Shown piece after piece: positions 24,909 to 34,400 of a DNA stretch of 52,323 nt. Position 1 is the first letter of the stretch; the number at the start of each line of letters is the position of its first letter. The stretch spans positions 1 through 52,323 of the forward strand of contig JAJZNX010000093.1 of the NCBI GenBank assembly GCA_021852275.1. The letters run 5' to 3'. The notes under the pieces were generated by a model, which saw nothing but the letters and a program-made list of their open reading frames with translations, did no database searches and had not been told where the DNA came from. Source of the DNA: Planctomycetota bacterium. GTDB taxonomy: Bacteria; Planctomycetota; Phycisphaerae; WQYP01. Position numbers and translations under genes: made by a program.

Positions 24909-25457
24909 CTACCTGACGGACTTTTCCAGTGCATCAAAAACCGGTTCGGCTTCACCGATGATTTTGGTAGCCATGGCAAACCGCACGATCCGCAGGGTTT
25001 CAAGCACCTTTTCCCGGGGTATGCCCTGGGTTTTGGCCTTGTCCGCCATCGCCCGCACACACGCGGAACTGGAAGCGGCCAGAGCGGCAGCCAGGTAAAT
25101 AAGGGACCGCGCAAAAATAAATTCGTGTTTTACGGCGCAGAAATTTTGGCCGCCAGCGAGGCGTGAGTGAGGCGCATACCCCGGCAGTGGGTCTGAAACG
25201 AGCGAACAACGAAGCTGGAGGCCAAAAGGGCCAGCCGGAAAGTGCGAAGTTATTTTTGCCTGGTTCCTAAGTGTGCGGGTCTGGTCATCCAAAGCCGGGG
25301 ATTGGTCTGGCATGGCGTATGCACGAGAACGCAGATGCTCGTAAACCATTTCCGGATCCACGCGGGAAAGTTTTTCCACTGCGGATGGAACGCCGCCCAT
25401 GGCTTTACGCATGCCGGTAAAAATCTGCTCTAAACTTGGACGTGATACCACGGACAT
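24909..25457 (-). CDS. AhpD/carboxymuconolactone-decarboxylase-like protein with 56-residue repeat-derived insertion
   Basis: A 182-residue product; AGGAG before ATG at 25457 sets the start. The native part, about 126 residues, is helical and looks like the carboxymuconolactone decarboxylase/AhpD group, with LDDQTRTL before and IYLAAALAASSSACVRAM after the insertion. Only one Cys is seen in the core helix instead of the CxxC of AhpD. Between TRTL and IYLAA, the 168-bp repeat (25100-25267) adds 56 residues in frame, read RNQAKITSHFPAGPFG and onward. The gene lies between arsD and arsA, so some role in arsenic redox handling is possible. Whether the longer protein works is unknown. Confidence 0.75.
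   Translation of the reverse strand: MSVVSRPSLEQIFTGMRKAMGGVPSAVEKLSRVDPEMVYEHLRSRAYAMPDQSPALDDQTRTLRNQAKITSHFPAGPFGLQLRCSLVSDPLPGYAPHSRLAGGQNFCAVKHEFIFARSLIYLAAALAASSSACVRAMADKAKTQGIPREKVLETLRIVRFAMATKIIGEAEPVFDALEKSVR
25100..25267 (+). repeat. 168-bp palindromic element, copy A, inside a coding gene
   Basis: It begins TAAGGGACCGCGCAAAAATA and ends GTTATTTTTGCCTGGTTCC. The ends are imperfect inverted repeats, about 22 of 26 positions. TAAG at 25100-25103 is repeated at 25268-25271, so 168 bp were gained. It differs from copy B at one base by my reading. An inner inverted pair (TTTTGGCCGCCAGC and GCTGGAGGCCAAAA) makes the whole unit fold back on itself. On the minus strand the frame is open throughout, so the host gene stays in frame. 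Confidence 0.9.
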
Positions 25458-25496
25458 AAGCAACTCCTTTATTAAAAAAGTATCCACGGCGGATTT

Positions 25497-25937
25497 TTAT
25501 GAACCGCCACAACATGAATTCTCTCTGGCCGCGGCCACACTGATGGTAACGGGTTTGGAAGCTGCGCTGCAGCCACAACCTCCCGGCGATGATCCCGCCG
25601 TGGCTGCCGGGCCGGATGCGGATGCAGGAACAGCCAATCCGGCTGCGACAGCAAGCTCGCTACGGTTGGGATAGCACCCGGATCTGACCAGTTTGCCATT
25701 GACCACAATGGCGGGCAAAGCAGCAGTGCCCTTACTGGCCAACAGGTTTTTAATTGCGGCAACACGAACAAAATGGCCCGGCTCGTGGGCCAGGTTGTGC
25801 CGCTGCACATCCACGCCCTGACTTTTGAGATAGTCCAGATCGGCGGCAAAATGCACCAGCCTGGGGTCCACATCCGGCCCGCATACGCCGGTGGAACAAC
25901 ACATGGCAGGATCGAAGACTTCTACCAGAATTTTCAT
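25497..25937 (-). CDS. arsD: Arsenite metallochaperone ArsD
   Basis: A 146-residue thioredoxin-fold protein that carries arsenite to ArsA. The N-terminus has the arsenite site Cys13-Cys14-Cys19 (PAMCCSTGVCG). The conserved HNLAHEPGHF and LPAIVVNGKLV segments follow. The C-terminal tail has more cysteines, GGCGCS and SCCGG, like the vicinal pairs in E. coli ArsD. The start overlaps the arsC stop by ATGA. Confidence 0.93.
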   Translation of the reverse strand: MKILVEVFDPAMCCSTGVCGPDVDPRLVHFAADLDYLKSQGVDVQRHNLAHEPGHFVRVAAIKNLLASKGTAALPAIVVNGKLVRSGCYPNRSELAVAAGLAVPASASGPAATAGSSPGGCGCSAASKPVTISVAAARENSCCGGS

Positions 25938-26419
25938 GATTGGCTCCTTTCATTCGTGTGGGCGTGTATTGGTACTGCATTTTTTGCCAGTAATTTCGGC
26001 AGCGTTTGCACAAACGCCCGCATTTCATCGCGTACCCGCCGGTAATGGCCCATGGCCTCTTGCGGGGTTGAGGCGGTTTTGGCCAACCGGGGCGGGTCAT
26101 CAAAGCCCACATGCAGGAGCGTAGTTTTTTGGCCCAGCCAGGCGGGGCAGGTTTCGTGGGCGTGGGAACATACGGTAATCACCGCGTCGAAAGGGACATG
26201 GATGAGTTCACTGACATTTTTGGACCGGTGGCCGCTGATATCCACACCAGCTTCGGCCATGACCTCGACGGCATGTGGATTCAGCCCATGGGTTTCAAGG
26301 CCCGCCGAATAGGGTTCCAGAACATCACCTTGTAAGGCCCTGGCCCAGCCTTCGGCCATCTGGCTGCGGCAGGAATTGCCGGTGCATAAAAAGAGGATTT
26401 TTAATTTGGGCGATAACAT
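25934..26419 (-). CDS. arsC: Arsenate reductase ArsC, thioredoxin-coupled type
   Basis: A 161-residue enzyme that reduces arsenate to arsenite, with the low-molecular-weight phosphatase fold. The P-loop CTGNSCRS holds nucleophile Cys12 and Arg18. The redox pair lies in VCSHAHETC, with cysteines seven residues apart as in the S. aureus type. GGAG lies eight bases before the ATG at 26419; the start overlaps the end of arsR by 19 bp, and the stop overlaps arsD by ATGA. Confidence 0.93.
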   Translation of the reverse strand: MLSPKLKILFLCTGNSCRSQMAEGWARALQGDVLEPYSAGLETHGLNPHAVEVMAEAGVDISGHRSKNVSELIHVPFDAVITVCSHAHETCPAWLGQKTTLLHVGFDDPPRLAKTASTPQEAMGHYRRVRDEMRAFVQTLPKLLAKNAVPIHAHTNERSQS

Positions 26420-26772
26420 GCGCAAAGCTCCACAAGGTCCTGCCGGCACAGGGTTTTAATGCGCCGGGCATCTTGTTTTATCAACGGGTCCGCGGCCAGT
26501 GCGGCAGCGGCCCAGGCAATGGCCTGCTGCACGGAGGGCGTGGCGGTTTTACCGGCGAGGGTAAAATACATCCACCGCCCCTGCTTGCGTCGCTGCACCA
26601 GTTGAGCCTGATAAAGCAGATTCAGATGACGTGAAACGGTGGACGGCGCCAGGCCCAGCAGTTCAATAATCTGGCACAGGCACAGTTCCCCATCGCGCAG
26701 GGCCAAAAGCGCCCGCACCCGCGCGGGGTCTGCCAGGGCCTGGGTAACCTGGATAAATTCCCGCATTTTCAT
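26401..26772 (-). CDS. arsR: Arsenic-responsive repressor ArsR
   Basis: A 123-residue winged-helix regulator of the ArsR/SmtB family. The metalloid site ELCLC (Cys31, Cys33) lies before the recognition helix LAPSTVSRHLNLL. Further cysteines are near the C-terminus (LCRQ, LCACY). GGAGCTGCC precedes the ATG at 26772. It is the first gene of the operon and should repress it until arsenite binds; a dyad lies between its promoter and start. Confidence 0.93.
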   Translation of the reverse strand: MKMREFIQVTQALADPARVRALLALRDGELCLCQIIELLGLAPSTVSRHLNLLYQAQLVQRRKQGRWMYFTLAGKTATPSVQQAIAWAAAALAADPLIKQDARRIKTLCRQDLVELCACYRPN

Positions 26773-26815
26773 GGCAGCTCCAAATAACTTGAACCGGTGG
26801 AAAACACTTCCACAC

Positions 26816-26831
26816 TTCGTCAACTAACGAA
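26816..26831. promoter_or_regulatory. Candidate ArsR operator
   Basis: TTCGT (26816-26820) and ACGAA (26827-26831) form a 5-6-5 inverted repeat that touches the -10 box and covers the expected transcription start of the ars operon. ArsR sites usually lie here. Short dyads arise by chance, so this is moderate evidence. Confidence 0.45.
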
Positions 26832-26860
26832 TTATAACCGCCGGGCCGGCGGCAAGTCAA
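26831..26860 (-). promoter_or_regulatory. Promoter of the ars operon
   Basis: On the minus strand, TTGACT (26860-26855) and a perfect TATAAT (26836-26831) are 18 bp apart, about 60 bp before arsR. This is the strongest promoter-like match I see in the window. The spacer contains the GC-rich palindrome CCGCCGGCCCGGCGG. Confidence 0.7.
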
Positions 26861-26975
26861 GCCGGTGCCGGCGGGGTCTGGCTACGGCGGGCGAAGACGC
26901 CCCAGACTCCAGAAATAATCGTGCGGATGTGCCATTATTTGCAGGACAATCACCGCAATTTATGGTTGCACCTGG

Positions 26976-27143
26976 TAAGGGACCGCGCAAAAATAAATTC
27001 GTGTTTTACGGCGCAGAAATTTTGGCCGCCAGCGAGGCGTGAGTGAGGCGCATACCCCGGCAGTGGGTCTGAAACGAGCGAACAACGAAGCTGGAGGCCA
27101 AAAGGGCCAGCCGGAAAGTGCGAAGTTATTTTTGCCCGGTTCC
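26976..27143 (+). repeat. 168-bp palindromic element, copy B, intergenic
   Basis: Same length and orientation as copy A, flanked by TAAG at 26976-26979 and 27144-27147. It lies between arsR and the membrane protein gene at 27321. The interval 26861-26975 before it holds a GC-rich nested hairpin (GGGCG and CGCCC arms near 26889-26902) and no gene. Confidence 0.9.
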
Positions 27144-27239
27144 TAAGGCTTAAAGCGGCCGGCCGGTTGAGGGCTCAGTTGCGGGCCTGGAGATCTGGCA
27201 TTGCGGCCAAATTGCGCCCACCAGCAAGCCGGGCTGAGG

Positions 27240-27245
27240 TATAAT
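27240..27245 (+). promoter_or_regulatory. Possible -10 box
   Basis: TATAAT lies about 75 bp before the gene at 27321. No good -35 box is seen at normal spacing, so the call rests on the -10 box alone. Confidence 0.3.
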
Positions 27246-27320
27246 AAGTGTGCGGCGGCGAACCTCAACCCGATATTCTGCGGGCCGGCGGTGTCGCGAG
27301 CTTTGCGCGGGATTCAGGCC

Positions 27321-27743
27321 ATGCCCAAACGAACTTCACGCATACCGGCAGGATTGGAAGAATTGCGGCGGCTTCTGATTTTTCTGGGGAAAAAGGACCT
27401 GTGGATTGCCGGTGCGTGGGTCATCATTTTTTTTATTACCCAACTCACCGCCAGCGGAGTGCCGATGATGTTTGCCCCGTTCATCGGAGCGGTAGCCGGC
27501 GGTGTGATTGGATGGTACGTCGCCGATGATGCCGTGGCCGAGGCGGGGTTTGGCGGCATCGTGCTTACCATTTTACTGGTATTGGCCTGCTGGATACCCG
27601 TTTGGTTTACCGATTGGCTGCTCAACCAGATCATGCATGCCCTGCTTGGCTGGCCGATGACCTTTGGCCGGTGGATGGTTTTGACCTTTACTACAATATT
27701 CAGCCTGATTGCCAGCGTATGGCGATCGGTGGCGGATGAGTAA
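27321..27743 (+). CDS. Hypothetical membrane protein
   Basis: A 140-residue product; ATG at 27321 is chosen because the sequence MPKRTSRIPAGLEELRR starts there and the upstream frame looks non-coding. Four hydrophobic segments are visible (WIAGAWVIIFFITQL, the GVIGWY region, IVLTILLVLACWIPV, and WMVLTFTTIFSLIAS). Not recognised. It converges with the iron exporter gene across a 96-bp gap. Confidence 0.65.
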   Translation: MPKRTSRIPAGLEELRRLLIFLGKKDLWIAGAWVIIFFITQLTASGVPMMFAPFIGAVAGGVIGWYVADDAVAEAGFGGIVLTILLVLACWIPVWFTDWLLNQIMHALLGWPMTFGRWMVLTFTTIFSLIASVWRSVADE

Positions 27744-27839
27744 GGCTGCGGTCATAATTCCATCGGGCTATTTTGTTCAAGGATTATGCAGCCCAACTGA
27801 ATGATGCAAAGGCGATGTGTAAGACGCTCTTGTTGCCCC

Positions 27840-28817
27840 TTAACCTCCCGCCCCATGACCGAAATAGCCGATGGCCACGCCGGAGAGAAAAACCAGCAGG
27901 CCTCCGATGAAGACCGTGCGAAATGATTGCCACAGCGGCGTATCCATGAACCGGTAGCGAATCCAACTGATTCCCAGCAGTTCAAAAAACACCACCACGG
28001 CAGCCACGGTGGTGGCGGTTACAAAATGGGGAATGAGAAACGGCACCGTGTGGCCCAGGCCACCCGCCGCAGTCATCAAGCCGCAGACCAGGCCACGAAC
28101 GAAGGGGTGTCCGCGGCCGGTCAGGGCACCATCGTCGGAAAGAGCCTCCGCAAAACCCATGGAGATACCAGCACCCACCGATGTAGCCAGACCTGCCAGA
28201 AAGGCGGCCCAGGGATCATGGCTGAAAAACGCCACGGCAAAAATGGGTGCCAGGGTGGAAACGGAACCATCCATGAGGCCCACAAGGCCGGGTTGCACAA
28301 TCTGCAGCACAAACAATCTTTTTCGCGCTTCATCTTCCTGTTTCTGCACATCAGCGGTAATTCTGGTTTCCCCCAGATGGGCGGCAACATCGGAATGTTT
28401 TTGCTCCGCCTCAGCCAGATCAATAAGCAATTTGCGGATGGAGGCATCGGTGGTACGGGCGGCAGCCTTTTCATAGAAGCGCCGCGTTTCCAGTTCCATA
28501 ATTTCGGCCTGCTCACGCATGGCTTGGGGGCCTTTTTTCAGCACCAGCCAAAGCGGACTGCGTTTCACAAACCCGCGTATTTCGTCCCGTTTAATCAGGG
28601 GAATATGCTCACCAAAATGCTGCCGGTACAACTCGATAAGCCTGTGCCGATGGTCCACTTCCTCTTTTTGCATTTCATCAAAGACCTTGGCGGATTCCGG
28701 GAATGTGGGGCGTAAGGTCAGGGCAAATTCGCCATAAATCCGACCATCTTCTTCTTCCTGGGTGATCGCCAGAGCAAGGATTTCCTTTTCAGTCAGATCG
28801 GTAAATTTTCGAGCCAT
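27840..28817 (-). CDS. mbfA: Membrane-bound ferritin-like iron exporter (MbfA type)
   Basis: A 325-residue protein with an N-terminal ferritin-like diiron domain and a C-terminal VIT1/CCC1-type membrane domain. The first part (residues 1-160) has iron-ligand motifs EEEDGRIYGEF, KEEVDHRHR, ETRRFYEKAA and EAEQKH. The second has VGLMDGSVSTLAPIFAVAF and VGAGISMGFAEALSDDG, typical of the VIT family, and four to five membrane helices. Characterised members export iron from the cytosol and protect against iron and peroxide stress. AGGA lies about 10 bases upstream. Confidence 0.85.
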   Translation of the reverse strand: MARKFTDLTEKEILALAITQEEEDGRIYGEFALTLRPTFPESAKVFDEMQKEEVDHRHRLIELYRQHFGEHIPLIKRDEIRGFVKRSPLWLVLKKGPQAMREQAEIMELETRRFYEKAAARTTDASIRKLLIDLAEAEQKHSDVAAHLGETRITADVQKQEDEARKRLFVLQIVQPGLVGLMDGSVSTLAPIFAVAFFSHDPWAAFLAGLATSVGAGISMGFAEALSDDGALTGRGHPFVRGLVCGLMTAAGGLGHTVPFLIPHFVTATTVAAVVVFFELLGISWIRYRFMDTPLWQSFRTVFIGGLLVFLSGVAIGYFGHGAGG

Positions 28818-28945
28818 GGCGCTTTCATCCTGTACTTTTGACCCTGGTCGTGCTGTCCACGCTGGTGCAGCAAGTTATTCTACCACAGAAAAGCCGGATG
28901 TCAGAAACCTGCGGGCGCTTTACATTCAGGCGTTTCTCTCTTTCA

Positions 28946-29830
28946 ATGCACACCATGTTGAAACCCGTATCGCCATCACCACTGAAGATTTTCCGCACGA
29001 TTGTGCAATGGCGGGATTTTCGCAGGACTTTGCCGCCCGACCAGCCGTTGGCTTTTGTGCCCACCATGGGGGCTTTGCACGAAGGACATGGTAGTCTGGT
29101 GAAATTGGCTGGAGAAATCGCAGGTGGCGGTGGGCACGTGTGTACCTCGATTTTTGTGAACCCAACTCAGTTCGGGCCGAGAGAAGATTTTGCACGCTAT
29201 CCGCGGCCTTTTGCCACGGATGTGGAATTGCTGACGCAATGGGGTGCACAGAGCCTGTTTGCCCCGGAGCCGGAAGAAATGTATCCACGCAGCGGGCCTG
29301 CGGTTACCATTGATCCCGGACCCTATGGTGATGTGTTGGAAGGGGCTTCTCGACCGGGACATTTCCGGGGCGTTTGTACGGTGGTGGCCAAACTGCTGCA
29401 CATCATCGCCCCCACACACCTGCTGCTGGGACAAAAGGATTTTCAGCAGCAGTTTATCCTGAAAAAAATGATGGCCGATTTGAACCTGCCGGTCCAGGTG
29501 ATCACGGCACCCACGCTGCGTGAAGCCGATGGGCTGGCGATGAGCAGTCGCAACCGTTACCTTAGCGCTCATGAACGCCCCAGGGCGGCGGCCATTTATG
29601 CTGCGCTTAGCCAGGCGGCCACGGGCATTCGCACCGGCAGCAGGTCGGCCGAGGCGGTGGCATGGCAACTGCAGAAAACCATCACGGCCGCGGGGCTGAC
29701 TGTAGACTACGCCGCAGCGTATGATCCGACAACTCTGGAGCCTTACGTACAGGAAATTACAGACCCGTGCGTGCTGCTGGCGGCGGCACGGCTCGGTTCA
29801 ACCCGGCTGATTGATAATGTTATAGTGTAG
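28946..29830 (+). CDS. panC: Pantothenate synthetase
   Basis: A cytosolic enzyme joining pantoate and beta-alanine with ATP, the last step of vitamin B5 synthesis. Motifs visible are FVPTMGALHEGH (ATP-binding), FVNPTQFGP, GQKDFQQ and MSSRNRYL. Starting at 28946 gives 294 residues; ATG at 28955 would give 291; the family is about 280. The ribosome site is weak. Its last 11 bp overlap the end of the convergent gene at 29820. Confidence 0.93.
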   Translation: MHTMLKPVSPSPLKIFRTIVQWRDFRRTLPPDQPLAFVPTMGALHEGHGSLVKLAGEIAGGGGHVCTSIFVNPTQFGPREDFARYPRPFATDVELLTQWGAQSLFAPEPEEMYPRSGPAVTIDPGPYGDVLEGASRPGHFRGVCTVVAKLLHIIAPTHLLLGQKDFQQQFILKKMMADLNLPVQVITAPTLREADGLAMSSRNRYLSAHERPRAAAIYAALSQAATGIRTGSRSAEAVAWQLQKTITAAGLTVDYAAAYDPTTLEPYVQEITDPCVLLAAARLGSTRLIDNVIV

Positions 29831-31109
29831 TTCGAATCGGCCAGAAGCGCCCCGCAAAGCCGACCATCGCCACCAGTACCAGGCAGGCTGCCAGCAGGGC
29901 CAGCCAGCTTGCCAACCCAATGATGTTGGGGCTGGATGGCTGTGGTGCGGCGGTACCGGGCGCGGGCGGTAAAGTCCGAGCCACCCATCGCGTGATAGAC
30001 GTATCCGCAGTGCTGTGGGCACGCAGGCGTTGCAGCAGATTGGCGAAGAAAATCACAAAGGACCCATGTCGGGGCCAGTGCGTATAACGAAAATTCAGCG
30101 GGACCGCCATCCAGAATTCCGAGACATCCCCGTTTTTTTCATAGCGCCTGGCCAGGAAAGGCCATGGGTGACTACCCAAATCCTGACCGGCGGCAGTTAC
30201 CACTATTTTCCAATGGGCAAGAAGATGCGCCTTATAAAAAACTCTGCATCCAATTTGATTCAATCGGACATGATCCAACAGCCGATCAGAAACAGTCTTC
30301 TCCAGATGCAAGTAGGCCATGGCCCGGCCCCGTGCCAGAATGATGGCATCCGGTGAGTGCAGGGCAATACCGGGCAAAACCGCGGGAGCTATGGCCAGCA
30401 CTGTATCACCATGGGCGACGGAGGCCCGGCCAAGGCTGGCATGAGCGGTATTGAGTATCCACAAAGCAGGGTGAAGCCCAGGCCTGTTTATAACCGCCCC
30501 TTTTACCAGGCGGCACAAACGCACCAGTGGCCGTGGAGGTGGGCCAAGAAAATTAACGGCCACGGTCGGCGGGGTTTGGCGTTTCAAATTTTGTCGCCAA
30601 AGGGTGTTTCCCGCAGCAGTCAGGGCTATGTTCCAGACTTTGGCGGAAGTGGGGATACCAGCGAATGTGCTTCCGGCGTAAAGCTGGTGTGCGGAGAGAT
30701 GCTCAGTTGTTCGTCCACCGGGCCACGCAATATCGAGATGCAACGGACCGGGGCCGGTTAGCAGCGTCCGCGAACGCACAAAAACGGATCCTGTTTTGGC
30801 TTGAGGAATGGCGGCTCCAGCGGCAATGATGGTGGGTGAGGCCGGCACGGCAGATCGATGTGGTATAGTTTTGAGGATAGGTTGTAACAAAGCCAGGGCG
30901 GCCAGCGTGGTGGCCATCGCCACCAGCAGCCAAAGCGGATCTATTCTTCTGGAATCCTCACGACCCGTGGAACTCGCCGCTGAATGCCAGAATTGCAAAG
31001 TGGAAGCGGGCTTTGGCGTAAGGCCCAAAGACCATACCGCCATCAGCGCCAAGCCGGTAACGATCACCGCCGCGATCAACCACCAGGGAGAAAGAAACGC
31101 GATAGCCAT
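29820..31109 (-). CDS. Membrane protein with BatA-like N-terminus
   Basis: A 429-residue protein. The N-terminus, FLSPWWLIAAVIVTGL followed by STLQFWHSAA and a second membrane helix near residue 65, matches the aerotolerance-regulator N-terminal pattern of BatA-like proteins. A large extracytoplasmic middle follows, then a C-terminal helix (LASWLALLAACLVLVAMVGF). I see no VWA metal site. Such proteins often lie with MoxR and DUF58 genes, which are not present here. The start is uncertain; GTG at 31118 is an alternative. Confidence 0.6.
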   Translation of the reverse strand: MAIAFLSPWWLIAAVIVTGLALMAVWSLGLTPKPASTLQFWHSAASSTGREDSRRIDPLWLLVAMATTLAALALLQPILKTIPHRSAVPASPTIIAAGAAIPQAKTGSVFVRSRTLLTGPGPLHLDIAWPGGRTTEHLSAHQLYAGSTFAGIPTSAKVWNIALTAAGNTLWRQNLKRQTPPTVAVNFLGPPPRPLVRLCRLVKGAVINRPGLHPALWILNTAHASLGRASVAHGDTVLAIAPAVLPGIALHSPDAIILARGRAMAYLHLEKTVSDRLLDHVRLNQIGCRVFYKAHLLAHWKIVVTAAGQDLGSHPWPFLARRYEKNGDVSEFWMAVPLNFRYTHWPRHGSFVIFFANLLQRLRAHSTADTSITRWVARTLPPAPGTAAPQPSSPNIIGLASWLALLAACLVLVAMVGFAGRFWPIRTTL

Positions 31110-31481
31110 GTTATTCACCCGCTGAATGGTAATATCTTACCTTTGGGGCCTGCGAAATACGACTGCGGCATGGTCCATTGCAGGAGTGTTTACCACGCGG
31201 CCAAAGCTCCTCCGCCGTATTCTTGCACTTTATTTTCTGATAGCCCCTGAACTGGCAAGAAGGCATCGTTCAAGCAACTGGCCAGCGGGAAGCAATGGAT
31301 GCGTTATCAGGGACAGAAGATGAACTACCTTAAACTCCCGGATCGTCCCATGGTGGCGCGTGCCCAACCAGTGGTGGTGAATCGTCAAGGGTGGAAGCCA
31401 GGGGCGGTCCATCGGCCAAAAAATATGCGGGACCCGACCCCATCCGCTTCGTGGCCCATAGCCCGGTTTTGAACCTGGCGC
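31110..31481. other. Intergenic stretch with no convincing gene
   Basis: Between the BatA-like gene and dnaE. Short open frames exist on both strands (for example 31320-31472 on +) but none has a ribosome site, family likeness or coupled neighbours. No repeat or terminator stands out. A decayed gene is possible. Confidence 0.4.
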
Positions 31482-34400
31482 TCAAGCCGGAATAGTATCC
31501 CCGTCAAAAATCTTCCGGGACGAATCCACTGCCGCCTCCGGAGAAGCCGCAGTGCGCTCCGCCACCATGCCCCGGCCCGGCCCGCGCAGGACTACCGGGC
31601 ATTGGTGCCAGAAGGTTTTGCCGGTTTCAGTGGCCAAGTCCACCACATTGATGGCTCGCCGAAGGGCTATGCAGACCTTGGCCGACGGTTCCTGGCTTTG
31701 GTCCATAATTTCCAGCTTGACAGGAATATTGCCTTTGCGCGAGGTGATAAACGCATCGAGTTCAGACAGCAGGCCCGGTTCAACGGCCATGGCCCCAAGG
31801 CGAATGGTGGCTTCACGGGTCAGTTTTTCCACCACCTGTTTTACCGTCAGCACTTCGCTGCACTGGAAGTTAGGCTCTTCGCGGGAACGGTCCACCCGCC
31901 CGCGGAAAAACACCACCGTTTCCGGCACCAGCAAAGATACATACTTCTGATATTCTCCGCTGAACACCAAAACTTTCACGCTGCCGCTTAAATCTTCCAA
32001 CGTAACGGTAGCCCATTTCTGTCCGGCACTGCGGCCGCTGCGGGCAATCCGCGTATCAATTTTCGAAAGCAACCCGCCAATAATACCTTCCCGCCGGTCG
32101 TCGGCGTTTTGAATGGTGCGGCTGTTCAGGGTGGTATAACCGGCCAGGAGTTCTTCCAGATCGCGCAAGGGATGGCTGCTCACGTAAAAACCAAGGGAAG
32201 CCTTTTCAAAAGCCATTTTCTGTCCCTGGCTCCATTCGGGCACGGTGGGCAACTTCATTGACACCGGAGTGGGCATCGGTGAATTGCTGCCGCCGCCAAA
32301 TAACGATTCTTGACCCGAGCGCTTGGCATCCTGGGCCGCCGCTCCGCTTTGCATGGCACTTTCAATGGCAGCGGTGGCGGCGGCTCGATTGTTGTGCAGT
32401 GTGTCAAAGGCCCCGCATTTGACCAGGGCCTCCAACACCGATTTATTCACCAGCCGCAGGTCCACACGTTCACAGAAATCATAAATACTGGTGAACGGAC
32501 GTATAGGCAGACCCTTACCATCTCCACGCGCAGCCACAATAGATTCCACCGCTTTACTGCCCACCCCTTTCACCGCTGCCAGGCCGAAACGAATCGTACC
32601 GTCCACCACGCAGAAATCCGCCACACTGGAATTGATATCCGGCGGCAGCACGGCAATACCCATTTTGCCGTCAGGGCGAGTCAAAAAGCGGCACTCGTCG
32701 ATATTTTCCGTCAACTTGGATTGATCGGCCATTTCAAAAGTGAGTTGGGCGGCCATGAATTGCAGCGGAAAATAGGTTTTCAGGTAAGCCGTTTGAAAAG
32801 CAATAATCGCATAACGCGTTGAGTGGCTTTTGTTAAAGCCGTACTTGCCGAACTCTTCAATGAGTTCAAAAATCTCTCCCGCCTGCTTTTCATCCACACC
32901 ATTGGCACTGGCCCCCTTGATGAAATTGACCTTTTCCGAAGCAATCACCTCCACGTGCTTTTTGCTGATCGCCTTGATCACCTTATAAGCCTTCGCCAGC
33001 GGTATGCCACCCAACTGGTTGAAAATGCGCATCACCTGTTCCTGATACACCATGATGCCATAAGTTTCCTCCAGAATCCGGTCCATCACCGGATGCACCT
33101 TCGGCACTGGTTTCTGGCGATGCTTACGGGCGCAATAATCCGGAATCAGGTCCATCGGTCCGGGACGAAACAGGGCATTGGCAGCAATAAGGTCTTCAAT
33201 GCGATCCGGCTTCATTTTGATGAGCAGTTCACGCATGCCCGGCGATTCAAACTGAAACACCGCCTGGGTGCGTCCCTTCTGAAATATCTGCGTGTACACA
33301 CGCTGGTCCGCAAGGTCCACGGCTTCAATATCCAGCCGACCCGGCCGGCCCGGCAGCGCCGGATGAGCAGTCTGAAGCGCCGCGCCGTCTGGCTGCATGG
33401 GCACCCGCGCGGGCAATCCGTTGCCATAATCGTGTTCAATCAGGTCCAGCGCCCGTTCGATGATGGTAAGGGTGCGCAAACCCAGGAAGTCCATCTTCAG
33501 CAAACCGACCGACTCGCAGGTGGGGCCATCCCACTGGGTCATCACCTCCGTACCGTTTTTATACAGCGGCACCACTTCATCCAGGGGCTTGTCGCAAACA
33601 ATGACCCCGGCCGCGTGCATGCCGGCATTGCGGCACAGGCCTTCCAGACGGCGGGCAATATCAATCACCCGCGCCACGGTCGGATCGCTTTGATAAAGCT
33701 TCTTGAAATCCGAAACCTGCATGGCGTTTTCCAGCTTGACATTCACCCCCGTCGGAATCAGTTTGGTTATCTTATCCACCTCCGGCAAGGGCACCCCCAG
33801 CACACGCCCCACATCTTTGACGGCAGCCTTCGCACCCAGAGTGGAAAAGGTGATGATCTGCGACACATTGCCGTATTTTTTGCGCACATAATCAATGACC
33901 TTGTCCCGCCCATTTTGGCATATATCAATGTCTATATCTGGCATCTCTGATCGGCTGGGATCCATGAATCGCTCAAAGAGCAGATCGTACCGGATTGGAT
34001 CCACATTGCACAGGCCCAGTACGTAACCTACCAGCGTACCTACACCGGAACCTCTCGCCCCGACCGGTATCTTATTCTGCCGGGCGTAATTGCAGAAATC
34101 CCACACAATCAGAAAATAACTGGAAAAACCTTTGCTCTCAATGACGGCAAGCTCCTGATCCAGCCGCTGGTTTATCGCTTCGACAGCCTGGCCGTAGCGT
34201 TCCACCACCCCGCGCCGACAAAGTTGACGCAGGTACTCATTGGGTGTGGGTGCCCGACCGGCAGCATCATCCACCGGTGGGTGATAGACCGGGGCGTGCC
34301 GCTTGGAAAAGTCCAGTGTAACATCGCACATTTCTGCAATTTTCAGCGTGGCGTCGCACGCTTCCGGAATATCCTTGAAGATGCGGCGCATTTCCGCGGG

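Noticed and set aside
27744-27839. Bidirectional terminator between convergent genes
   Set aside because: GGCTGC and GCAGCC form only short arms about 40 bp apart, without a T-tract.
32823-33950. 375-codon open frame on + opposite dnaE
   Set aside because: It is the antisense of a conserved dnaE region and has no ribosome site or family likeness.
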